From Parietichytrium sp. I65-24A (taxonomy: Eukaryota > Sar > Bigyra > Thraustochytrida > Thraustochytriidae), in NCBI GenBank assembly GCA_012862575.1, contig BLSF01000102.1:28989-92988 (forward strand): a DNA stretch of 64,000 nt, written 5' to 3'. A model generated the notes under the pieces. It worked only from the letters and a program-made list of their open reading frames with translations. It was not told the DNA's origin and ran no database searches. Position 1 is the first letter of the stretch. The number at the start of each line of letters is the position of its first letter. This document shows, in pieces, positions 50,682 to 60,648 of this stretch. The translations under genes and the position numbers were made by a program.

Positions 50682-52207
50682 ATGTCGCAAAGCTACGCGA
50701 TGACTATTGGCGGGAAAGCCGTGCGAGACGAGACACGGCTCTTTGAAGTCATCAACCCGTTTGACGGCCAGCCCTTTGCAAATGCGCCCTCTTGCACCCG
50801 CGACGAGCTGGACTTGGCAGTCAAAGCCGCTCGCGACGCCTTCCCGGCCTGGGCTCGTACAGCCTGGAAGGACCGGCAAGCGCTTCTGCTCAAGTGCGCA
50901 GGTCTCCTCTTCAAGAATAAGGATCACTTTGTGAAACTCTTGACCACGGAGCAGGGCAAAGGCCTTCCGCAAGCCGAAGGCGAGGTACTCGGTGCGATCT
51001 ATACTTTACAGACTGCTGCGAAATTCAAAGACCCAAGCAAAGTGCTTAGTGAAGACGACAAGAGTCGTGTGGAGCAAAAGTTCAAGCCAATCGGCGTCGC
51101 TGGACTTATCACCCCATGGAATTTTCCCTTCATCCTGGCGCACTTCAAAATCGCGAACGCTCTTGTTGCGGGATGCACTGTGGTCCTCAAGCCAAGCGAA
51201 AACACACCGCTCACCACTTTGGAGATCGGGCGGCTGTACAATCAAGTGCTGCCTGCTGGCGTTTTCAACGTTGTCACGAGCGAGGAGAAGATGCTTGGTA
51301 AATGGCTCGTGGAACATCCAGGAATCGACAAAATTTCTTTCACGGGAAGCACTGCTACTGGCAAGCAAATCATGGCCAGTGCTGGTGCTGCCTTGAAACG
51401 AACAACCGTTGAGCTGGGAGGAAATGATGCAGCAATCGTTCTCGAGGATGCCGATCCGAAGAAAGTCGCACCTCTATTATTTCAGAAAGCTTTCGGTAAC
51501 TCCGGGCAGATCTGCATTGCGGTGAAGAGGGTCTATGCTCATGAAAAAATTTACGACGCGTTGTGCGAGGAGCTCGCGAAAGAAGCCGCAAAACCGTACA
51601 ATAAATTCGGCAACGGTTTGGAGAAGGGAGTCATTTATGGGCCCATCAATAACGAAATGCAGTACACCAAGGTCCGCTCCCTCTTGCTCGATGCGGTTGA
51701 TCACGGAGCAAAAATTGTTTACGGAAGCGTCCCAGACGCTGCGAGCCCCGGTAAAGGGTTTCTCTTCCCGCCAGTAATCCTCAACAATGTGAAGGAAGGT
51801 GTTCGAATCGTCGATGAAGAGCAGTTTGGGCCGGTTTTACCAGTGATTCCATTCTCCTCAGAGGAGGACGCCATTGCCCGCGCAAATGCAACGCTCTATG
51901 GCCTCGGTGCGAGTGTTTGGACAGCTGATCACGAACACGGACAGCGCGTTGCGGACGAACTCGTTGCTGGATCGACCTGGGTCAATGACCACGGAGGTAA
52001 GTGTTTTTTCCTTGAACTTTGGCTGATTTATGAATGAATTGGTATGTCACTAAATTCTTATCGTGAGTAGACATTGGTCCTGATGTACCATTTGGTGGAG
52101 TCAAATGCAGTGGTATCGGCCACGAGGGCGGCGAAGAAGGTCTTCGCGCATTCCTCAACATCCACGTCATACGGACAAAGAAGGACGTTAAGCTCAGCAA
52201 GTTATGA
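50682..52207 (+). CDS. Aldehyde dehydrogenase with C-terminal SKL (two exons)
   Basis: Exon 1 is 50682-51996, the intron 51997-52070 (74 nt, GTAAGT...GAGTAG), exon 2 52071-52207; 483 aa. ALDH landmarks: ITPWNFPFILAHFKIANALV, KPSENTPLTTLEIGRL, FTGSTATGKQI, TVELGGNDAAIVLEDADP with general base Glu244, GQICIAVKRV with nucleophile Cys278 and EQFGPVLPVIPFSSEEDAI. Exon 2 adds the conserved PFGGVKCSGIGHEGG and ends LSKL, a canonical type-1 peroxisomal signal. Substrate is uncertain: the sequence sits among succinate-semialdehyde/betaine-aldehyde-type ALDHs. If the intron is retained, the frame stops at 52037 and the product loses both the conserved C-terminus and the SKL. Confidence 0.92.
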
Positions 52208-53474
52208 GAGGCCCTCCTATCCAGCAATCCACTAGATGATATAAATTCAACTATATTTATCTCCGGCCAACACGCAACTTCCTCTGCGGTTCAGACATTC
52301 CGTTAATCACCTTCCACTGTCGCGAGAGCAGAGGGCTCCATTGATAGAGAGCTCCCGACTTCGGCGATCTTCTTCGTGGTTGAGCGCTTCTCCTGCGAAG
52401 GTCTTCTTGCTCGATGCGAAGTGTTTTGGTACGAATACTCAGTCTCACCTGTCTCACCGCCGTCAAAACAACTACTAGCTAGCCTAGCTAGCTACTAGAG
52501 CTAATAGATTGAACGCACGAGACTTTCCACACCCCACTAACTTATGGCAGGGGGATAGATAACGAAACGAACGCTGCTCAATGGTGCCTTACATTTCGAA
52601 TCAGAATTCAGAATTCAGAATTTAGGGTTTTGACGCCTACCAGTCCTGTCAGCATGGATTGGATTTGCTTTGTCAAAACAAACAGAACACAATTTTTTAG
52701 GGCAAGTTAGCGCGCACAAAAAAAACTCTATGCCGGACACTGCAAACCGACTCGGACAAAAACCGGGTACTGGTACCTCAAACGTTTAGCTGCGTTCGGT
52801 GTGCACAGCAAGGTCTTTTTGGCTAAACGAGATTGCAGAATACAGAATTTTTCAGCACCACAGTACCCACAGTGAGCAACTGCAACCCCTACCATAGTGG
52901 GATGCAGTGGCTTGCAATCGATGGAAAGTACCACAATCATGATCACCCCACCGCGGCCGGATTCTAAGTTGTTCCCAGTGAAGAGGCTGTAGCTCTCCCC
53001 CTGCCAGTGGTCGCACTCAAAGGAGGTTTCCATCCCACATCGCTCGCCAATAATTCAAAAGAAAGCCTTGCAATTGTGTAGCCAATAATTCATTATTCCT
53101 GACCTTTGCTAGCTTCGCATAATGGAAGCATACAATCGAACAGCTGCAACCCATGTGCGTCAAGACTTCTGTTTGCATCGAATAAGCATTATCTAGTGCT
53201 CTGTTTTGGAAAATGAAAGGGAGATTGTGAAGGAAACATTGTTCTCGGATCAAATCTCACAGTCAGCGAGAAACTGTTGTAGTGTTCCCTCTTCAATGGT
53301 ACGCTGTATGATACGTACGCAGTAGTAGGACTCGTAGTAGTAAGAACATGTATGTGTTCTACGACGTCGTATAGAGTTATGTAGCATTGGCCCCGCCAAC
53401 TAAGTTCTCCCACAGCCGCGCACAGAACGTGAGACACCATCTCCCTAAAAACACTGGAGCAAGAACCAGAGACC
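52208..53474. other. Intergenic region leading into the accessory island
   Basis: About 1.27 kb. CTAG-rich DNA at 52475-52505, CAGAATTCAGAATTCAGAAT-type repeat at 52600-52625, GGGTACTGGTACC near 52764 and TCTCACAGTCAG at 53255-53266. The minus-strand frame at 53189-53629 has no protein character that I can support. Confidence 0.5.
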
Positions 53475-54670
53475 ATGGCGCACGTTCTCTTAAACTCCGA
53501 GGAGCTGCAAGCCCTTATTCCTGCACAGCCGTGTGAGGACGAGCGCAAAATCGAGGCGCCAGTACAGGTCATGCCGTAAACTATTGAAACAACAGCAAAT
53601 GCTTTACGAGCAGGAGATAAAAGCAGCAAATCCAGTGTGCTCTCGGGTTAGTTACAGAAAAAGCCTGGTCCGAAGCAATTGAACTCGTTGAATGCCGAAG
53701 AGTAATTACCTCCTCCAACCGGAGCAGATGATTAACACATCAAGAGCCTTGCGAAGCCATCGATCTCCGGAACGCGGAGCCGATCTCCTTCTACAAACCT
53801 CACTACAGTTCCAACCTCCAACAGAGCCGCCTCCAGAAGATACTGACAGAGGTGAGTCCCTCGTTGAACATTGCAGAGTGCTCAAATTTCTGCGAGCGTA
53901 CTTGTGCAAGACCCATCCATACCTTGCAAGCAAGATGGAGGAAAGGAATGATCTTTTGTTGCATGCTGTAGAGTAATTGCTCGCCAAAGCTTTCAAAGTC
54001 TTCTGATCTCCTGCTGCTATCTCGCTGCAGAGGTGAGACAGCGCACAGCCAACCAACTGCTTTTCACCCCGCAGCTGGCGGACGATTTCGTGCCCATCAA
54101 GTATACTCTCCGTTGCGGCACACAGGACTCCGAAGCCGATGCCCTGGTAGCAAGAATAAAAAGCAGTATTACTCGATCTTCTTCGATGCGAGGCGCTGGA
54201 ACGCTTGGTCCCGATCAGGCGCCGTCGGGAACAGCAACGCCGGTTTAGGCTGTGACGCCAGTGCCAAAATAACTTCAATGTAATAATAATGAAAGCAGTC
54301 GCCGTCACCGTGGCCTCCGAAACAGCAGAACCCGCCAACCAACTGCTTGGCTGGAGCACACGCTACACCTACTCCTGTCCTTTCTGCCTCAATGTGCGCC
54401 GAAACGCCTTCGGAGAATGCCTTCGAAATAGCGACCAGCTACAGCTCTCCGAAAAAGTACAAAAGTACAACGCCAGGGGAGCAGAGCTCATCAAAAGCCG
54501 ATTAGCTAAGAACTGTGGGTCCCCAGAGCGCGCAACCTGGCAGCTCCTCCGCATATTGTCGCCGGTGCATCCATTTGCCCCGCAAAAGGTGTGGAGCAAG
54601 CGCGGCCCGTCAAGGAAAGGACACATTTCGCGAGTTGTTCTTGTGAACCCATGCACGGCGCGCTGAAAAT
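53475..54670 (+). pseudogene. Coding-like fragments, including a possible WGR domain piece
   Basis: I cannot assemble a full gene, but several short + strand stretches are protein-like. From 53475: MAHVLLNSEELQALIPAQPC. About 53737-53850: EPCEAIDLRNAEPISFYKPH and on to LQKILTE, followed by GTGAGT. 53881-53976: KFLRAYLCKTHPYLASKM in another frame. 54063-54150: QLLFTPQLADDFVPIKYTL. 54152-54283: QYYSIFF...W.AWSRSGAVGN, resembling the WGR domain of PARP-like proteins. 54289-54666: YSCPFC..VR, a zinc-finger-like C-x2-C. Frames shift between them, so this is either a badly decayed gene or a many-exon gene I cannot splice. Confidence 0.4.
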
Positions 54671-55146
54671 TTCTATACTCCAAAGAGCAGGACGAGAAAT
54701 TGTCATTGTTCAATTTTAAGAAAAAAGCCCGGTCCATGAGGCCACTGCTGCTCAACTCGGAATTTTGAACTTTATTTTACAGTTAAAAAAAGAAAATTGA
54801 ATTTCTTTCCAGATTTTAATTTCTGGAGGTTGAATGGAAGACGTCGATGTCAACCCAAATACCTCACGCAGGAAATGGCAGCAAGTAAAAGCACCAGGAT
54901 AGAGAGGAGGTATTTTCCGCTCTTCCAAAACTTGTGCTGTCAGAATTTACGACCCAGCAAGAGTCGTTATCTATCTGTTCACTCACAATTGACCGCGTGT
55001 GTGAAAGATCCCTAACGTAACCTGACTCTTTTTATTTGTGGTTAGACGACCAGCAGTCTCTCTAGAGCTAGCTAGAGAAAAAACTATCCCCAGGCAGCAT
55101 TCAGTGTCAAAAAAGCGACTCTAACCTTCCTTCTTTACGTATAGAC

Positions 55147-55938
55147 ATGTCTACCGGAAATATCAAAACCAAAGGATTGTGCACGTGTCCAGGAAATGTC
55201 CAGGAACTCAAAATTAAGAACGTGGCCGTCAGTAACAAACCCAACATTAAACATCGTCGCTGTCCATTCGGTACATTTACTGTCAATCGGAAAATGTTAC
55301 ACCACCATCTATTCACTTCTAAAGCGTATTCGCAGGTGTGTGTACATAGCCACTGATATCGTATACCATTATGCAGAGAACTTACGAGAATGGGATTTTT
55401 TCAGACACAACGTGAATTCCATACCATTCTTGACCCTGTTTCTACGCACGCACTCCCGTTAGTATTACACCAAAGGAATGTGCACGTGTCCAGGATATGT
55501 CCAGGAACTCGAAATTAAGAACGTGGCGTCAGTAACAAACCTAACGTAAAACATCGTGAAGCAGCACATTTGCGCTGTCCATTCTGTCCACTTACTGCCA
55601 ATCGAAAAATGCTACACTCACTTCTAAAGCATGTATCACAGGTGTGTACATAGCCACTGATATCGTAAACCATAATGCAGAGAATGGTACCAGAACAAAC
55701 CTAAAACTAACAATTCCATACCATTCTTGACCCTGTTTCTAGCTAGGCACGCACTTCTGTTAGTATTACACCAAAGAAGTGTGCACGTGTCCAGGAAATG
55801 TCCGGGAACTCACTGTCAATCCGCATCGCCAGTCCATTTACTGTGAATCCCAAAATATTACACCACCATCTATTCACTTCTAAAGCATATTTCGCAGGTG
55901 TGTACATAGCCACTGATATCGTAAACCATAATGCAGAG
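55147..55938 (+). pseudogene. Three diverged zinc-finger-like modules (block A)
   Basis: Modules start near 55147, 55465 and 55764. Each has GTGCACGTGTCCAGGAAATG (or a close variant), then a finger-like stretch, then CAGGTGTGTACATAGCCACT. In module 2 the finger reads CPFCPLTANRKMLHSLLKH, with C-x2-C and H-x4-H spacing like C2H2. Module 1 reads CPFGTFTVNRKMLHHHL, so the second Cys is lost; module 3 lacks more. Modules 2 and 3 cannot be read through in one frame. They may be former exons (each is followed by a CAG/GTGTGT donor-like site) now decaying. Confidence 0.5.
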
Positions 55939-56094
55939 AACTTACGAGAATTGTACTTCCGAAACTTCCGACGACTCATCCAGTCACCAACTCGCCGGCA
56001 ATCACCAAATTACGAGTTCCTGTCGACTCAGATTCCCGACAAAGTACAGTGCAATTTGTGTCAACGAACATCACACTAAAAACACAAAGCAAAG

Positions 56095-56652
56095 ATGGGC
56101 ATACAAGCAAGCTGCAACAAGGGTAACTGCCGCCTCCTCTCCACCACCACTGCTTTTCCAACCTGCGCGTCCGAGGTGCTTGGACATTGTTACTCGACGA
56201 TTTCTTCTTCTTCTTTCAACGACTGTGATGGACTGACCACCTACCACGATGCAATCACCGATTGCCTCACCAGTACCAGCGGGCAATGCAATAATGATCT
56301 GACGGATTCGATGCATCTTATTGCCTGCACGCAAATGGCCACACAGTCCAATCAACGTTGCGGGAAAGAGACAGCGTCAAACACTTGCAATGGCTTGCCT
56401 TTGTCAGTGTATAGTGATCTCCTGTATCGATCATGCGAACCATGCCAGTATGCATTCGATCATCTTTCGCGCACGTTCTTTGAATCTGCTTCATCCTGCA
56501 GCGGCGAGGTCCATGAGGCTTATGCATCGTATCAGGGATGTGTCGCGCAGCATGCATCGAAATGCTCTGGCAGCGGCGATGATCTTCAGCTCAAGGAATT
56601 GTTCCAATCGTACGTGGAGGTGTACGACAAGTGCCATGAGATCGAGTTGTGA
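56095..56652 (+). CDS. Cysteine-rich protein, copy 1 (unknown family)
   Basis: Single exon, 185 aa, ATG at 56095 in the context AGCAAAGATGGG. I recognise no family. There are 16 cysteines spread along the chain at roughly regular 8-18 residue intervals, many within CxxxxxxC or C-x-x-C (CEPC at 114-117) settings, and no signal peptide or membrane segment. The start MGIQASCNKGNC fits N-myristoylation (Gly2, Ser6), with Cys7 as a possible palmitoylation site, so dual-lipid membrane attachment is plausible though unproven. Tyr/Ser-rich helical segments such as LPLSVYSDLLYRSCEPC are conserved in all three copies. Copy 2 at 59637 is nearly identical; a third copy at 62647 is broken. Confidence 0.7.
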   Translation: MGIQASCNKGNCRLLSTTTAFPTCASEVLGHCYSTISSSSFNDCDGLTTYHDAITDCLTSTSGQCNNDLTDSMHLIACTQMATQSNQRCGKETASNTCNGLPLSVYSDLLYRSCEPCQYAFDHLSRTFFESASSCSGEVHEAYASYQGCVAQHASKCSGSGDDLQLKELFQSYVEVYDKCHEIEL

Positions 56653-56702
56653 GGCATCCAACTGTAAAGAAACTTAACGAGAGTTTTAATTTATTTTAAT
56701 TT

Positions 56703-57861
56703 TTAAAAAGAACGGAACAACAATTTGGTATGGGAAAGAGCTGAATTCTGAAAACGGATGACCCTGTTATTTGCCTTATTTCCGCGAGGGTGTAATTTGA
56801 CTGTATAGTAATCCGATGTCTTCTCGCGCAAATGTGCAGAAGAAAGATCTCTGATGGAAGGAACTGGATCTTTCGTGACCTTTGACCTGATCACCTGGAC
56901 ACTTTGCTGTGTTTGTCGGTGAGCTGTGTTCAACAGCTTTTGGAGAGGGGATGAAGTTGAAACGTTGCTGTCCGGAGACAGTGGGATATCCTTGTGCGCG
57001 GGCGGCTTCTCGGGGGTGTGCGGTAATGGAGGTGTCACTGCAGGTGGAGGTGGTGTTGTTGCTGCCGCTGCCGCTGCAGGTGGAAGTGGTGGTGGTGTAC
57101 AGTCGAAGATTCTGTCGTCTGTGGCCCGTTGTCATCATCTTGCCCGTCAACAGTGTCGTCGAGTTGGGTTTGTTCGCTGACCCTAAGCATCATCTCCTGA
57201 AGTTGAAGAACGCTCGTCTAAGTCTAGTGTATGGGAGAACTGCATGGGCGGCGCCATATCAGCGACTGGCTGCTCGGAAAGATCCTGAACATTTTCTTCA
57301 CTGTGAGTACTTGGTGAATTGCCTTTCAAGGACTTTGCCAATTCTTGAACTGCGTGGTTGGTTTGGTTCTTCATTGCTTCAGTCATGCGTATTTTCAAGT
57401 CCTGAAGTCTCTTGTCCTCAAGTTCCTGGACCACGTTTGGTGGTTTGAAAATTTGATTAAAAATTTATCTATAGAGAGACTGTTCTGCGAGTCCTTCAAA
57501 CAAGCACAAGTGGCGCAGCCGACATGTGCAAGCCCGTAGGCAAATTGTGGATGTCAGTGAAAACATCCATTTCGCGGGTACAGCCATCAACGGGAGTAGC
57601 CCACATGGAGGCTTTGCACCGCAGTGCAATCTTTTTAGCTCCTTAAATGATGCCGTCAATTGAAGCCTTGATGTGAAGGTTTTTGGGTGGGCTTGGATCC
57701 GAACGCACAATGTCGTCTCTCGCATCGTCACTTCGTCTTGCTGGCCCGGCCTTGAACATTTTTGGTTTAGTACTTTGCCTTGCAGTCCTTCTTATAGAAT
57801 GTAACTTCTCTTGGGTTTCCTTTCCTTTCTTTTTTTTCGCGGTCTCTTTAACGGAGGACAT
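56703..57861 (-). pseudogene. Fragmented, proline-rich minus-strand gene
   Basis: Protein-like pieces run in the same direction but in different frames: 57861-57643 (SSVKETAKKKKGKE, basic), 57434-57183 (VQELEDKRLQDLKIRMTEAM, coiled-coil-like, then acidic) and 57038-56703 (PPLPHTPEKPPAHKDIPLSP, then SPLQKLLNTAHRQTQQSVQV and a basic end). Stops and frame changes separate them, and no clean GT-AG pairs join all three. Most likely a decayed gene; alternatively one with introns that I failed to place. No domain recognised. Confidence 0.4.
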
Positions 57862-58793
57862 TGGCTGTCTAAGAATCCTGATCTGTCTGATTGAAGTTTA
57901 GGGTTCGCCCTTCCATTTCGTCAAAGTGAAGCTTCTGACGACACGGTGTGGGATATCTCCAAAGTTAAAATTGCACGTTAGGATCACTAGGTAAGTGTTC
58001 AAGCATTAACGAGTCTGCGGCAACACCAGAATCGCTACTTACGGCCATTCATGGAAACATCAAGGTGACTCAACCGTCAAACAACGCGATGTGGAAACAG
58101 TCTTCGAGTATCCGAAACGAATTTTCGTCTACGATGTGATTGAAAATGATGCACATGTCCCACAAACTTGATTTTCCGTTCGAACGCATCGGCGCTCCCT
58201 GCGAGTTTGCGGCAGGGCTTTGCAGCGAAGTGGAGACATGTAAGTGAAGTGATGGCGTATGCGCAAGCACCCGGTGGACGTGGGGAGCGCGGTGCTTGGG
58301 AGGAACGGATTTTCTACTCCCTTGAGCGGGAAATAGTGCGGGCAGGAGGGGGAGGTGTTTTGTGCAGGGAACGAGAGTCAGAGGCGCGGAGTTCGGGTTG
58401 TTGGCAGTTTACATTTAGGACATCGACTTTACAACGAGTTTCAACAGGGGCTGCGGATGAGACAGCACGCCACGTTCTCGAAGCTTCCCGCCCTTGTCTA
58501 CAAGCGCTGAAAAAAATGGCTCGCCTGGTCTTCCAGGAAATTCTAAACTCCTTCTGCTCTCTCGCTGTTGAGGTGAGACAACTAGGGTTTCACTTGCAGC
58601 CAATTCACTCGCTTGAGGTACGTACGAAGAGTCAGGGGAGTCAATCAAGCCGCTTACCGTACAGATTTCGATACCGGGGCATACTTACACATGACGAAAA
58701 GCAAGTGCACACAAGCAAGACACAACGATGTACAACTCAGTTGCTCTTTACACCGCGCACCACTGGCAATTGATTTCACTCACCAGTGAGTGC
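57862..58793 (+). pseudogene. Decayed paralogue of the upstream fragment in front of block B
   Basis: Around 58440-58620 protein-like pieces (EFQQGLRMRQHATFSKLPAL in one frame; ALKKMARLVFQEILNSF in another) precede GAGGTGAGACA, and QLLFTPRTTGN appears at about 58737-58770. The same order, GAGGTGAGACA then QLLFTPQLADD, stands at 54030-54085. So the two stretches are diverged copies of one gene piece, each left of its duplicated block. No intact frame joins them. Confidence 0.4.
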
Positions 58794-60312
58794 CTGTGTG
58801 AAAGATCCCTAAAGTAACTTTTTTTTTGGTTAGACGACCAGCAGTCTAGAAAAAAACTATCCCCAGGCAGCATTCAGTGTCAAAAAAGCGACTCTAACCT
58901 TCCTTCTTTACGTATAGACATGTCTACCGGAAATATCAAAACCAAAGGATTGTGCACGTGTCCAGGAAATGTCCAGGAACTCAAAATTAAGAACGTGGCC
59001 GTCAGTAACAAACCCAACATTAAACATCGTCGCTGTCCATTCGGGACATTTACTGTCAATCGCAAATTGTTACACCACCATCTATTCACTTCTAAAGCAT
59101 ATATCGCAGGTGTGTATACATAGCCACTGATATCGTATACCATTATGCAGAGAATGGTACCAGAACAAACCTAAACTAACAATTCCATACCATTCTTGAC
59201 CCTGTTTCTACGCACGCACTATCACGCACTCCCGTTAGTATTACACCAAAGGAATGTGCACGTGTCCAGGAAATGTCCAGGATATGTCCAGGAAATGTCC
59301 AGGAACTCGAAATTAAGAACGTGGCGTCAGTAACAAACCTAACGTAAAACATCGTAAAGCAGCACATTTGCGCTGTCCATTCTGTCCACTTACTGCCAAT
59401 CGAAAAATGCTACACTCACTTCTAAAGCATGTATCACAGGTGTGTACATAGCCACTGATATCGTAAACCATAATGCAGAGAACGTACGAGAATTGTACTT
59501 CCGAAACTTCCGACGACTCATCCAGTCACCAACTCGCCGGCAATCACCAAATTACGAGTTCCTGTCGACTCAGATTCCCGACAAAGTACAGTGCAATTTG
59601 TGTCAACGAACATCACACTAAAAACACAAAGCAAAGATGGGCATACAAGCAAGCTGCAACAAGGGTAACTGCCGCCTCCTCTCCACCACCACTGCTTTTC
59701 CAACCTGCGCGTCCGAGGTGCTTGGACATTGTTACTCGACGATTTCTTCTTCTTCTTTCAACGACTGTGATGGACTGACCACCTACCACGATGCAATCAC
59801 CGATTGCCTCACCAGTACCAGCGGGCAATGCAATAATGATCTGACGGATTCGATGCATCTTATTGCCTGCACGCAAATGGCCACACAGTCCAATCAACGT
59901 TGCGGGAAAGAGACAGCGTCAAACACTTGCAATGGCTTGCCTTTGTCAGTGTATAGTGATCTCCTGTATCGATCATGCGAACCATGCCAGTATGCATTCG
60001 ATCATCTTTCGCGCACGTTCTTTGAATCTGCTTCATCCTGCAGCGGCGAGGTCCATGAGGCTTATGCATCGTATCAGGGATGTGTCGCGCAGCATGCATC
60101 GAAATGCTCTGGCAGCGGCGATCTTCAGCTCAAGGAATTGTTCCAATCGTACGTGGAGGTGTACGACAAGTGCCATGAGATCGAGTTGTGAGGCATCCAA
60201 CTGTAAAGAAACTTGAAACTAGAATTTTTTAACATAACATTTATTTAAATTTTTTTTTTTTAATTTTATAAAAAGAACGGAACAAATACCGGTACTAATA
60301 CTTGGTATGGAA
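58794..60312. repeat. Accessory-island duplication, block B
   Basis: Counterpart of block A (54995-56735) with the same order: leader, zinc-finger-like module (58920-59153), a second module (59239-59480) and the Cys-rich gene. It lacks module 3 and part of the spacer. A short internal duplication, GTCCAGGAAATGTCCAGGA, has expanded near 59265-59305. Confidence 0.9.
59637..60191 (+). CDS. Cysteine-rich protein, copy 2 (unknown family)
   Basis: Single exon, 184 aa. Identical to copy 1 along essentially its whole length except that one Asp in the GSGDD stretch is missing (a 3-nt deletion, GATGAT to GAT). That the only coding change keeps the frame suggests either a very recent duplication or selection for protein function. 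All 16 cysteines and the MGIQASC start are kept. The downstream flanks differ by an expanded T-rich tract. Confidence 0.7.
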   Translation: MGIQASCNKGNCRLLSTTTAFPTCASEVLGHCYSTISSSSFNDCDGLTTYHDAITDCLTSTSGQCNNDLTDSMHLIACTQMATQSNQRCGKETASNTCNGLPLSVYSDLLYRSCEPCQYAFDHLSRTFFESASSCSGEVHEAYASYQGCVAQHASKCSGSGDLQLKELFQSYVEVYDKCHEIEL

Positions 60313-60648
60313 AACAAGGGTTTCAATCTACCTACACTCACTACCAATCCTTAATTGTTCATGAGCCGATCGTTTGTTCTTCCATTATTTTACCATAGAC
60401 CTCTAGTACGGGCCATTTATTCTTCAATCATCCTGCGATGTACAGCAACTCGTGGCGGGCAGGTGTGGCGTGCGTTGGGCGGTGCGGTGCGAGGCAGGCA
60501 GACAGAACCTAACCAAAGGCTCGTCGGGGCAAGCGTGTTGACGACCAGGGGGTGCGGCGGAGGAGGCAGGAGGAGGTGATGACAGCGACGGCGAGTGCGG
60601 ATCTAGAAGAAGACGGACGTCCATGGAAAAAAAATAATAATAAATTGG

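Larger units (their letters stand above)
54995..56735. repeat. Accessory-island duplication, block A
   Basis: Matches block B (58794-60312) from TGTGTGAAAGATCCCTAA through the Cys-rich gene to GAACGGAACAA...TTGGTATGG. Block A has extra material: a segment near 55383-55440 and a third zinc-finger-like module (55764-55938). The Cys-rich genes and 100-200 bp upstream of them are almost identical, whereas the left halves carry small indels. Confidence 0.9.

Noticed and set aside
50682-52037. Aldehyde dehydrogenase ending at 52037 as the main product
   Set aside because: The last residues of that reading come from intron sequence; splicing at 51996/52071 restores the conserved ALDH C-terminus.
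54289-54666. Independent 125-aa zinc-finger gene
   Set aside because: Only one C-x2-C pair is visible, and neighbouring pieces of similar character lie in other frames, so I treat it as a fragment.
55147-56079. CRISPR-like array
   Set aside because: The repeats are long, diverged, unevenly spaced and protein-like; the host is a eukaryote.
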